In this document: piece by piece, positions 26,039 to 34,072 of the stretch
Numbering within the stretch: the stretch's first letter is position 1
Layout: each line of letters starts with the position of its first letter
Assembly: GCF_002844195.1 (NCBI RefSeq)
Contig: NZ_PEND01000006.1
Coordinates: 124,001-188,000, forward strand
Direction: 5' to 3'
Source: Halegenticoccus soli
GTDB lineage: Archaea; Halobacteriota; Halobacteria; Halobacteriales; Haloferacaceae
DNA length: 64,000 nt
The notes under the pieces: model-generated
What the model was told of the DNA's origin: nothing
What the model saw: the letters and a program-made list of their open reading frames with translations, nothing else
Databases searched by the model: none
Position numbers and translations under genes: made by a program

Positions 26039-27700
26039 ATGAGTCAGGGCCCTGACCCGGACGAGGTGGTCACCGTCTCCGACGAAGGGGTGACGGTGGA
26101 GAAGACGTTCGTCGCGGACGAGTTCCCCGTGCCGGCGGTCGCGTTCACGATCCGCTCGGAGCGATCGGAGCCGGTCGACGTCCGCGTGACCGACGCGATC
26201 CCCGAGTCGTTCCCGATGGAGCACGTGGGCTTTCACCCCGACTTCGAGAACGACAACTGGACGGCGTACACGGACCACCGCGTCGAGTACAGCCGCACGC
26301 TCGAACCCGGCGAGTCGGTGCGGACGGTTTACGGCGTCCGCCTCGACGACCCGGCCGAGGGCGCGTCGTTTCTCGGCGAGCCGTCCGTCGAACGAATCGT
26401 CGACGACGGGGCCAGCGAGGGGGTCGACGGGGCCGAATCGGTCGAGGACGTCCTCGGCGAGGATCGAACGCAGGTCGTCAGGGAGGCGCTCGCCGGCGAC
26501 CGAGACGGCTCACCCGCCGCGGCGTCCGCGATCCCCGGCCTCAGCGATTCGACCGACTCCGACGCCGCGAACCGCGCGGACGCGGCGGATCCGCTCGGGG
26601 CGGCCGACTCGCTCGACGGCGCCCCGGACGCGACTGACGACGACCCCTCGGACGTGACTGACGACGGCGGATCCGCCGACGCGGACCCGATCGAACTGCC
26701 GCTCGACGATCCGCTCGCGGGCGTCGACGCCGGTGTAGACGCCGACGTCGGGACGGACGGCGATGCTGCGACGGATGGCGATGCCGGGACGGATGGCGAC
26801 GTCGGAACCGACGAGGCCGGCGGCGTCAGCGAGACGGACCCGTCCGTCGACGTCGATTCCGACGACGGCTCGGACGTCGAGGAACTCGTGCTCGAAACCC
26901 CGGCCGACGAGGCCGAGTCGCCGGTCGACACCTCGGCCGAGGGCGGCGAGGCGTCGGGGGGCGAGACCCCCACGCCACGCGAGCTCTCCACGGACGCGGT
27001 ACCGGCCGTCACTTCCCGCGGTGCCGACGAGGCCGACGCGTCCGGCGGGATCGCCGCCGCGCTCGCGGCGGAGATCCGCGAGGATCGGGTCGACGCCGCC
27101 GACCTCGCGCTCTTGAAGCGCGAACTCGACGCGGGGGACGTCGACGCCGACGGTTCGTCCCCGCCCGAGCGCGTTCCCGCCAGCGTCGACGCCCGCATCC
27201 GACACCTCCAGTCGAAGATGGACGACCTGGAGGCGTACAGCGACGCGCTCGCGGAGTTCCTCGACGAGGAGGGGACCGGCGCGGAGGCGATCGCCGACCT
27301 GCGCGAGCGCGTCGAGGCCCTGGCGGCGACGGTGGACGGCCTCTCCGCCGAACTCGGCGACGGCGACGTCCGGGAGGAGGTCGAACGGCTCGACGGCGAA
27401 GTGGCGACCCTGGAGGCCGCGACCGAGACGAACGCGGAGGCGTTCGAGCGGCTCGACGACGAGATGGGAGACGTGCGCGCGGACATCGCCGACCTCGACG
27501 CCGATCTCGTCGGCGCGAACGAGGACCTCCGCGAGGAACTCGCGGCGATCCGGGACGAACAGGCCACGGTCCGCGAGGAACTCGCGGCGACCCGCGAAGA
27601 GGGAGAGAGAGTCCGCGAGGAGCTCGACGCGATCGAGGGGGAACTCGAGGAGTTCCGCGAGTTCCGGTCGAGCCTCGGAAACCTGTTCGGGGGTGCCTGA
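26039..27700 (+). CDS. Acidic coiled-coil protein with conserved N-terminal domain, function unknown
   Basis: 553 residues in three parts. Residues 1-115 form a beta-rich domain (VTVSDEGVTVEKTFVADEF, then PESFPMEHVGFHPDFENDNW) that looks conserved. Residues ~120-340 are disordered, very acidic and repetitive, with TDGDA-type repeats around 240-260. Residues ~365-553 are a long coiled coil (repeats such as REELAAIRDEQATVREELAA) ending in GNLFGGA. No signal peptide is present. It may be a structural or scaffolding protein of the cytoplasm; I recognise no named family. An AT-rich promoter zone (GTTATATCG, GATTTATG) precedes the start. Confidence 0.85.
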   Translation: MSQGPDPDEVVTVSDEGVTVEKTFVADEFPVPAVAFTIRSERSEPVDVRVTDAIPESFPMEHVGFHPDFENDNWTAYTDHRVEYSRTLEPGESVRTVYGVRLDDPAEGASFLGEPSVERIVDDGASEGVDGAESVEDVLGEDRTQVVREALAGDRDGSPAAASAIPGLSDSTDSDAANRADAADPLGAADSLDGAPDATDDDPSDVTDDGGSADADPIELPLDDPLAGVDAGVDADVGTDGDAATDGDAGTDGDVGTDEAGGVSETDPSVDVDSDDGSDVEELVLETPADEAESPVDTSAEGGEASGGETPTPRELSTDAVPAVTSRGADEADASGGIAAALAAEIREDRVDAADLALLKRELDAGDVDADGSSPPERVPASVDARIRHLQSKMDDLEAYSDALAEFLDEEGTGAEAIADLRERVEALAATVDGLSAELGDGDVREEVERLDGEVATLEAATETNAEAFERLDDEMGDVRADIADLDADLVGANEDLREELAAIRDEQATVREELAATREEGERVREELDAIEGELEEFREFRSSLGNLFGGA

Positions 27701-27880
27701 TCGGGAGTCTCGGTTCGGGGGACCGGGCCGGAGCGGGTGGCTCGGACGGCCGCACGCCGACCGTCACGCGCGGTCGTCGGACCCGAACGAAGATCGCGAA
27801 TTGCTACCGAACGACGCGCTCCGGCCCGCGAAACTGCGGAAAGCGCAATCGGTTTAGCGTCGGACGCCCTCGGTCCGGTA

Positions 27881-28777
27881 ATGACCCAGACGGTCTGCGT
27901 CGCCGTGCCCCGCAAGGGGCGTCCACTCGAAGCGGTCCTCGAACGCCTCGCCACGGGCGCGGGCGTCCACGACCTCGCAGACGACATCTCCTCGACCCTC
28001 CGCTACGAGAAGGCCGTCACCAAGGGACGACAGCGTCCCGATCGGGACGTCTACGAGCGGCTCGCCGACTACAGCGACCTGTCGGATCCGACCGCGCCGG
28101 AGTACACGCTGCTCCGCGACGACCGCGACGGCAAACCCCGGCGCATCGTCTTCGACAGCGTCGAAATCTCCGTCGACGGCGTCGACGTCCGCCTCGTCGG
28201 GCGCGAGGAGCCGTTCCGCGCGCTCCGCACCCACGAGTTCGCCCTCGGTTTCGACAGCGCCGACCTCGTCCTGGAGGAGGTCGTCTCGCTCCGCCCCGAC
28301 GGAATCGGCGGCCTGGGCGACGTCAACGCCCGGATCGACCCCCGCGACACCGACGTCCGGGTCGTCACCGGCCTCGGCGACACCGTCTACCACACGCTGA
28401 TGGCCACCCCCGAGATCCTGCCGCCCGGAAGCGACCTCTGTCGCGACTTCGTCGCCGACTACGAGGGCGAGCTCTGCATCTCGCCGCGGTACGAGCGGCT
28501 GGTCGAGGCGGTGCTCGGAACGGAAGCCCTCGACGGGATCGAGTTCACCTACCCGCCGGCCGGCGCGGAGGAGGAAGCCGCCATCGCCCAGACGGGGCTC
28601 GGCGTCTACCTCACGGTGACGGGGTCGACCGCGCGGGAACACGGGATGGTGCTCGGCGAGCACCTGTTCCCGAGCGAAACCGTGTTGATGGAGAACGCCG
28701 CCGAGACGGGTCAGGCGACGGAGCGGCTGAAGTCGCTTCTCACCCGCCAACCGCTGGAGACGGCGATCGAGGTCTGA
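27881..28777 (+). CDS. HisG-like protein of unknown function
   Basis: 298 residues. The N-terminus CVAVPRKGRPLEAVLERL resembles ATP phosphoribosyltransferase (AVPNKGRL), and later parts have the alternating strand and helix order of its two-lobed fold. The catalytic loop of HisG is not clearly kept, and the insertions differ, so the assignment is by analogy only. A GGTTTAGCG box 25-30 bases before ATG 27881 supports the start. The gene is followed by a Nudix gene on the same strand. Confidence 0.65.
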   Translation: MTQTVCVAVPRKGRPLEAVLERLATGAGVHDLADDISSTLRYEKAVTKGRQRPDRDVYERLADYSDLSDPTAPEYTLLRDDRDGKPRRIVFDSVEISVDGVDVRLVGREEPFRALRTHEFALGFDSADLVLEEVVSLRPDGIGGLGDVNARIDPRDTDVRVVTGLGDTVYHTLMATPEILPPGSDLCRDFVADYEGELCISPRYERLVEAVLGTEALDGIEFTYPPAGAEEEAAIAQTGLGVYLTVTGSTAREHGMVLGEHLFPSETVLMENAAETGQATERLKSLLTRQPLETAIEV

Positions 28778-28898
28778 CTCGCGCTGACCCTCTGGCCCGC
28801 CCCGATCCGCGCCGATCCACGCCGATTCACCCCGTTTCGCCCCCGTTCGGTCGAACTCCGGCGGGAGAGTTATGTGGCGCGGGGGAGGTGCATCCACC

Positions 28899-29483
28899 GT
28901 GTCGCTCGACGCTCTTCCCCTGCTCGACGAACTCCGGATCCTGGCGACGAACGGGCTCCGGTACGCCGACAATCCGTACGACGAGGAGCGGTACGAACGA
29001 ATACTGGAGCTGGTCTGTACGTACTACGGCGAAGCGCTCTCCGTGCCGCCGGACGAGGTCAGACGGCGGTTCGCCGCCGAACTGGGTCACGTCACGCCGA
29101 AGGTGGGCGCGGAAGCGGCGATCTTCGACGACGAGGGCCGAATCCTGCTGATGAAGCGCGCGGACGACGGGAAGTGGTGCCTCCCCTGCGGGTGGGTCGA
29201 GCCGGGCGAATCCCCCCGGGAGACGACCGTCAGGGAAACCAGGGAGGAGACGGGGCTGACGGTGGAAACGAGAGCGCTCGTCGACGTGTACCACCTGCCG
29301 CCCGGCGCGACGTTCGGCCCGCACGGACAGATAGCCGTGTCGTACCTCTGCGAGCGCGTCGGCGGTGAACTGCGGCTCTCCCACGAAGGCGAGGCGCTGA
29401 AGTACCACGAAATCGAGGGCGTGTCCGACTGGCACAAGAATCACCGCGAGTTCGCCCTCGACGCGGCGAGCGCGAGGAAGTGA
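28899..29483 (+). CDS. Nudix hydrolase with N-terminal Nudix-associated domain
   Basis: 194 residues. Residues 1-55 form a helical domain seen ahead of the catalytic domain in ADP-ribose-type Nudix enzymes. The Nudix box is complete (GWVEPGESPRETTVRETREE then TGL), including the Glu residues that bind Mg2+. It cleaves nucleoside-diphosphate derivatives; the exact one is unknown. The start was set at GTG 28899 (VSLDALPLLDEL); an ATG at 28872 would add nine residues. Confidence 0.88.
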   Translation: MSLDALPLLDELRILATNGLRYADNPYDEERYERILELVCTYYGEALSVPPDEVRRRFAAELGHVTPKVGAEAAIFDDEGRILLMKRADDGKWCLPCGWVEPGESPRETTVRETREETGLTVETRALVDVYHLPPGATFGPHGQIAVSYLCERVGGELRLSHEGEALKYHEIEGVSDWHKNHREFALDAASARK

Positions 29484-29638
29484 ATCCCGAGAATGTACAG
29501 ACTTGGGTGCTGGCCAGTTACCACCTCTTCGAGCCTGAACGCCTAACCCGCTAATCCGCGAATCCGATAACGTTAGCAAACTATCGGCTCGTAGAACGGT
29601 ACACAGTCAGGCCAGGACGGCCGAGGGGACCGGTATGG

Positions 29639-29650
29639 ATATAGCGATAT
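29639..29650 (+). repeat. 12-base sequence, left copy flanking recombinase module
   Basis: ATATAGCGATAT; its exact reverse complement lies at 32231-32242, just beyond the recombinase gene. Confidence 0.45.
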
Positions 29651-30569
29651 GAGATTCATCCGTCGTCACCGGAACGCGATACGCCCCCGATTCCAGCGCC
29701 GAGATCCGACGGGGACGGTCGCGGACGCCGACGAACCCCCGCGAGTCGGTCGTAACGAGAGGGGTCTGTCGAACACCGGCGAGTCGAAGACACCCTTCCG
29801 ACACTCGATTTTGGTTTCGATCGACGATGGAGGGCGGGGACCAGCGTCTCCTCTCTCGCCCCGCTCGGTTCCGCCGCGGACTTCCGGCCGCTCTCGACGC
29901 GAGGGGAGCGCGTCGACGATTCGAACGGCGCCGCAGCGGGAGAGTCGTTTCGAACGCCCCGCTCCAGACGTCGGCAACGTTCCCGCCCTCGGCGCGACGC
30001 GGTTCGTTCGGCGCAACACGCCGACTGCTCGCACGAACCGTCCGTCCGTCGGCGCAAACCGATGTCGGAGAGTCCCGACGCGACCCTTCGGCGGTCAACG
30101 GCCCGCGTCGGCCGTTTTCCGGCGCGCGAGATCGTCTACCACTTCACGCCGACCCCTTCAGCGCTCTCGTCGCCCGCGATTCGTCGCGCCTGAAAACTCC
30201 CGGTCGCGCGTGGACTTCGCCCCACACGTACCCGGACCGTCGTGACCGTTCACCTGGCCCCTCCCGCTTCGCCTCCGATCTCTCGGTTCACCGTTCGTTG
30301 GCGCAGCCCTTCCGCGGACGGGTAATCGCGGCGGCGGTACGGCGGCGGTACGGCGCCACAACGGCGCGCGGCGAACAAGTTCGCCGCGCCGAACCGTCCG
30401 CTACGGTGGACGATTGGGGTCGAACCGATTGGCCGAAAACTGTCATCTATCGCTCGGTCGAGTTTCCCCTCTCTCGTCGCCGACCGTGGCTCGTTCCGAA
30501 CCGGGAACGAGCGAGCCGGACGCACGAGCGACGGCGAATTTTTATCCGAAATCCTATGCCTATACTGGC

Positions 30570-30589
30570 GAATTTACAGTGCTAAATTC
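30570..30589. promoter_or_regulatory. Inverted repeat upstream of DUF5805-recombinase operon
   Basis: Perfect 7-base arms GAATTTA and TAAATTC around a 6-base spacer, about 110 bases before the DUF5805 start, in AT-rich sequence. It could bind the RHH protein encoded by that gene. Confidence 0.35.
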
Positions 30590-30699
30590 CGGCATATTCT
30601 ACTATTCCGCGCCGAGAGATGGTCCCACGAGGAGGTATAAGGTTACTTATCCGGGCTCGTAGGCATAGTTTGATAATCCTCGCCCGAGAGACAGTCACC

Positions 30700-31086
30700 A
30701 TGGCCGACGCGGACGAGACGGAACTGACCGCGGTCAAAACGTACGTGCCGACGTATCAGAAGGCGGCGTGGAAGGAGCACGCCGACCGACTCGACATGAG
30801 CCAGAGCGAGTTTCTCAGGACGATGGTGCAGGCGGGGAGACGGGGATTCGAGCTCGACCCCGCGGAGGGCCGTTCTGAGCACGCAACCCCTGGGGGTGAG
30901 GGACTCGAAGACCGGGTTCTCGCGATCCTCTCCGAACGCGGAGCGCTCTCGTGGGACGAGTTGGTCGACGCGCTCTCGGGAGACCTCGAAGATCGGCTGG
31001 ACGAGGCGCTCTCCCGGCTCCAGGACGAAAACCGGCTTCGGTACAGCGGCCGCGACGGGGGGTACGTTCGGACCGATGGCAACTAA
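30700..31086 (+). CDS. DUF5805-family ribbon-helix-helix protein
   Basis: 128 residues. The N-terminal third (AVKTYVPTYQKAAWKEHADR, then LDMSQSEFLRTMVQAG) is a ribbon-helix-helix DNA-binding domain, and the C-terminal part (ILSERGALSWDELVDALSG) looks like a small winged helix. I recognise this as DUF5805, commonly found next to tyrosine recombinases in haloarchaea. The stop overlaps the recombinase start by 11 bases, so the two are made together. It may regulate the recombinase or help it find its site. A TTTGATAATC box about 25 bases upstream supports ATG 30700. Confidence 0.82.
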   Translation: MADADETELTAVKTYVPTYQKAAWKEHADRLDMSQSEFLRTMVQAGRRGFELDPAEGRSEHATPGGEGLEDRVLAILSERGALSWDELVDALSGDLEDRLDEALSRLQDENRLRYSGRDGGYVRTDGN

Positions 31087-32167
31087 CGCGGCCGCGCCCG
31101 ACGACCCGGACGATCCAGTCGCGTACTTCATCGAGGACCTCACCTACCACGGGAAGACGGAGCGAACGCGCGCGTTCTACGAGCGGGTGCTCCGTCGGTT
31201 CGAGGCGTTCCTCGCGGACGCGGAGCGCAATCCGGCCGGCCGGTCCGTCGCCCCCGGGGAGGCGACCCACCGCGACTGCATGGCGTGGATCCACTCGCTC
31301 CGCGGCGCCGTCGCGGAGAGCACGATCGCCACCTACGCCGCGTACCTCCACCGGTTTTACGCCTACATGACGCAGGTCGGCGTGTTCGACTCGAATCCGA
31401 TGGCGCTCGTGATGGAGGAGATGGACGAGTCGATCAACAAGGATCCGACGCGTCGGGAGATCGACGTGCCGTCGATGCGCGCGTTCGTCGCCGAAATCCC
31501 CCATCCGCTGGACCGCGCCGTCGTCGTGACGCTCCTCAAGACGGGGATGCGGGTCGGCGAGCTGTGTAACCTCGACCTGCGGGACGTCCGACTCGCCGAC
31601 GAGCGCGTCGAACGGGCGTACGGCCCCGACGGCGGCGTCGCCCCGGCGGTCGCGCTCGGCCGCCATCCGCAGCTCGACGGCCGCCCCGACTCCCTGTACG
31701 TCTCGCCGGACCCGACGCGCGGCGCGGTCGTCAACGGGGAACGCCGGACGGCCTCGAACAAGCGAAAGCGGGCGACGGTGATCCCCGTCGACGCGGAGCT
31801 CAAGCGCGCGCTCGTCCGCTGGCTGGCCGTCCGTCCCGACGCCGCGTCGCCGGCCGAACCGCTGTTCGTCGCCACCCGCGACGGGTGGGGAGAGCGCCTC
31901 ACCCCCGAGTCGGTCAGGCACGCCGTCGAGGGCTACGCCCGCGAGTTCGGCTGGTACCGCACGGGCGGCGGCGCGGAGGAGAACGTGACGCCGCACTACT
32001 TCCGGCACTTCTTCACGACCCACCTCCGGGATCGAACGGGCGATCGGGGGATCGTGAAGTACCTTCGCGGGGACGTCGCCGAGGACATCATCGACACGTA
32101 CACCCACAACTGGGGTGACAACGTGCGCGAGACGTACGAGGCGAACATCTACTCGCTCTTCGACTGA
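31076..32167 (+). CDS. XerC/D-like tyrosine recombinase/integrase
   Basis: 363 residues. An N-terminal SAM-like core-binding domain (about 12-115, KTERTRAFYERVLRRFEAFL) precedes the catalytic domain. Catalytic residues are visible: Arg in KTGMRVGELCN, the beta-hairpin Lys in SNKRKRAT, the H-x-x-R motif in HYFRHFFTTHLRDR, and the nucleophile Tyr in IIDTYTH. It breaks and joins DNA at specific sites. The ATG at 31076 overlaps the DUF5805 gene. Inverted copies of a 12-base sequence lie on both sides of this two-gene unit, the nearer one 64 bases after the stop. Confidence 0.92.
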   Translation: MATNAAAPDDPDDPVAYFIEDLTYHGKTERTRAFYERVLRRFEAFLADAERNPAGRSVAPGEATHRDCMAWIHSLRGAVAESTIATYAAYLHRFYAYMTQVGVFDSNPMALVMEEMDESINKDPTRREIDVPSMRAFVAEIPHPLDRAVVVTLLKTGMRVGELCNLDLRDVRLADERVERAYGPDGGVAPAVALGRHPQLDGRPDSLYVSPDPTRGAVVNGERRTASNKRKRATVIPVDAELKRALVRWLAVRPDAASPAEPLFVATRDGWGERLTPESVRHAVEGYAREFGWYRTGGGAEENVTPHYFRHFFTTHLRDRTGDRGIVKYLRGDVAEDIIDTYTHNWGDNVRETYEANIYSLFD

Positions 32168-32230
32168 GTTCCTTGTACCGTTCTCCAATGGTCGTCCGGC
32201 ACCTCGTCGCGTCGGCGGCGGATGTATTCT

Positions 32231-32242
32231 ATATCGCTATAT
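32231..32242 (-). repeat. 12-base sequence, right copy flanking recombinase module
   Basis: ATATCGCTATAT on the plus strand, the exact reverse complement of the copy at 29639-29650. It lies 64 bases after the recombinase stop codon in an otherwise empty spacer. Confidence 0.45.
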
Positions 32243-32420
32243 CGATTGGCGGCCGTCGCATCCTACCCGATTCCGGCAGTCACGCAACTCGTTCCCCTCC
32301 GGCACCGACTTCTGAGCCGGCCGCGCTCCGAATCGGCGAGTGAGACGGGTGCGGCCGATGATATCGGTCTGCCCGCTCGCGGCGGCCGGAACGTCGAAAA
32401 GACCGCGTCGTTCCGTCGCG

Positions 32421-33761
32421 TTACTGCGAACCGCCGAGTATCGCGCCGAGCACGCCCCCGAGTTCCCGCATCTGGCCGGTACCGACGAGGTAGTACGTCG
32501 CGGCCTCCACGCGGTCTCGCCACGCTGGCCCGTCTTCCCGACTCCGACCGCTTCCGACGCCGACGTCGCCCGCCCGGATCCGGTCGGACGCTTCCTGCGC
32601 GAGGACGCCGGCGAGCGGCGAATCGTGCTCCGCCCGAACCGCTCGGAACGTTCGAACGGCGCGCCGCTTCTCGCGGAACGCGCGGCCGGAATCGTAGTCC
32701 GCGTCGTCCGGCGACACGCCGAGCTCCGAGAGCGCGAACGCGTGCGCCCGGCGCGCGAGGAGCGCCCGAGCGACCTCGACGACGCGCTGGACGGTGTGCC
32801 CCCGTCGATAGCCGCCCTCCTCGAACCCGAACCGGAAGCTGTCGTCGTAACAGAGCGTCAGGAGTTCCCACCGGGCCGCCCCATACGGGGTCTCCTGTGC
32901 GAGTTCGAGTTCCTCGTCGATCTTCCTTCGGAGTTCGTCGCGCGTCGGGAACTCGTTCACCGCGTCCGTGAGCGCGACCAGCGCGTCGTCCAGCGCGTTC
33001 GCGTGGGGGCGGGCGCCGTCGCCGAGATTCTCGCGGTACAGGTCGCGGTGGTAGCGGGCGTTCCGGAGCCGCTGTTCGGCTTGAACGTGCGATCCCCACG
33101 TGGCCGCCACGTCGCGTTCGGAGTATTCGTCCGGGTCGTCGGCGCCGCCGGTGTACGTCCCCGAACGGTGCGAGTCCAACCGTGCGAGCGAGAGTTCGCG
33201 CTCCGCAAACCAGAGGTGCGCGAGGTCTCGGGCCGGGTCGGAGATGCGGTAGTTCCCCAGGGAATCGAGAACGCCGTCCGCCGCCGTCCGGAGCCGGTCG
33301 CCGCGTTCGACGAGCGCCTCCGGGTCCGTCTCGTCCAGCGCGACCTTCGCGTAGCCGACGGCCTCGCCGGCAAACTGCATCCCGTACGTCGCGGCGAACA
33401 GCCGCTCCCACGGATCGGACTCGTCTCTCGCCGACTGCAACCAGCCGCCGGAGGGGTCGCTACGGTCGAGGTGGAACGCGAGGTCCTCAGGGAGGGAGCC
33501 CACGTCGACTCGTCTTCGAAGGGCTGTCGCTCGCTGGACCGTCTCTTCGAGGAGGGCGACCGCCTTGTCGGCGTGCGCGTCGGACATCGCCGGACGCCAG
33601 GCGTGAGCGGGCGGTTCGGGGTAGATACTCAGGAGGGCGTCCGTCACGGGGTCCGGAAGCCACGTCGGCGCGTACAGGCCGGTGCCGAGGGAACCGACGC
33701 CGAGACCGACTCCGGTGCCGACGAGGAGGTTCCGGCGCGTGAACGGGATGTCGGGGACCAT
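32421..33761 (-). CDS. Exported or membrane-anchored helical protein, function unknown
   Basis: 446 residues. The N-terminus TRRNLLVGTGVGLGVGSLGTG is a twin-Arg-type signal or anchor without a lipobox Cys. The rest is rich in long helices with many Arg, Asp and Glu (for example VALLEETVQRATALRRRVDVG) and no recognised domain. The gene is convergent with the recombinase and ends in GAILGGSQ. It lies in a region of scattered accessory genes and could have arrived with the recombinase module. I cannot assign a role. Confidence 0.75.
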   Translation of the reverse strand: MVPDIPFTRRNLLVGTGVGLGVGSLGTGLYAPTWLPDPVTDALLSIYPEPPAHAWRPAMSDAHADKAVALLEETVQRATALRRRVDVGSLPEDLAFHLDRSDPSGGWLQSARDESDPWERLFAATYGMQFAGEAVGYAKVALDETDPEALVERGDRLRTAADGVLDSLGNYRISDPARDLAHLWFAERELSLARLDSHRSGTYTGGADDPDEYSERDVAATWGSHVQAEQRLRNARYHRDLYRENLGDGARPHANALDDALVALTDAVNEFPTRDELRRKIDEELELAQETPYGAARWELLTLCYDDSFRFGFEEGGYRRGHTVQRVVEVARALLARRAHAFALSELGVSPDDADYDSGRAFREKRRAVRTFRAVRAEHDSPLAGVLAQEASDRIRAGDVGVGSGRSREDGPAWRDRVEAATYYLVGTGQMRELGGVLGAILGGSQ

Positions 33762-34072
33762 GCGCCGTCGTTCGGGTTCCCGGCCTCATAAACGTATCTA
33801 CGAGGTGAACACTTCGGATCAGGACACTGATCGGAGGTTGTGTCGTTCGCCGTCGTCCTCTTCCACCGCCATCAAACTCTCATATCGGATGAAACCAATA
33901 GTAATGAAACTATTTCTCGAACCCAAGAATGACGCTCTCATCTGTATTTCACCGTCTAAAAACGAATCGCGCCCGAATCTAATATCTCTTTCAATTTTCA
34001 GTAATTCATTAATTTCCTCTACTTTCTACCCGAAAGGATATAAGCGCACCTGTCGAACGGCCAGTCAGTCTT
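33762..34072. other. AT-rich spacer with divergent promoters
   Basis: From about 33870 to 34050 the sequence is far more AT-rich than the rest of the window, with ATTCATTAATTT and AATCTAATATC runs and no coding frame. It sits between two divergent genes and ends in the TATA box of the MATE gene. Confidence 0.5.
34037..34045 (+). promoter_or_regulatory. TATA box of MATE exporter gene
   Basis: GGATATAAG lies 28-36 bases before the GTG at 34073. This predicts a transcript starting within a few bases of the start codon, and it supports the GTG as the true start. Confidence 0.5.

Larger units (their letters stand above)
29484..30699. other. Long stretch without recognisable genes
   Basis: Reading frames here are Arg/Pro/Ser-rich and lack the acidic composition of real genes in this window. 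It holds one copy of ATATAGCGATAT (29639-29650), a tandem GGCGGCGGTAC pair near 30328-30350, a 7-base inverted repeat at 30570-30589, and AT-rich promoter sequence before the DUF5805 gene. It may be the remains of an older insertion linked to the recombinase downstream. Confidence 0.5.

Noticed and set aside
26740-26820. Repeated GACGGCGATGC-type units that look like a CRISPR or tandem array
   Set aside because: They are inside a gene and encode Asp/Gly/Thr repeats; spacing and sequence do not fit a CRISPR array.
29607-30098. 164-codon minus-strand frame ending in a protein-like stretch (RRISALESGAYRVPVTTDES)
   Set aside because: Most of the frame is Arg/Ser/Pro-rich, unlike haloarchaeal proteins, and no family or good start is visible.
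29827-30585. 252-codon plus-strand frame in the empty region before DUF5805
   Set aside because: It is very Arg-rich and low in acidic residues, as expected for a chance frame in GC-rich DNA.
33891-33920. ATAGT/ACTAT short inverted repeat in the AT-rich spacer
   Set aside because: Five-base arms are expected by chance in such AT-rich sequence.
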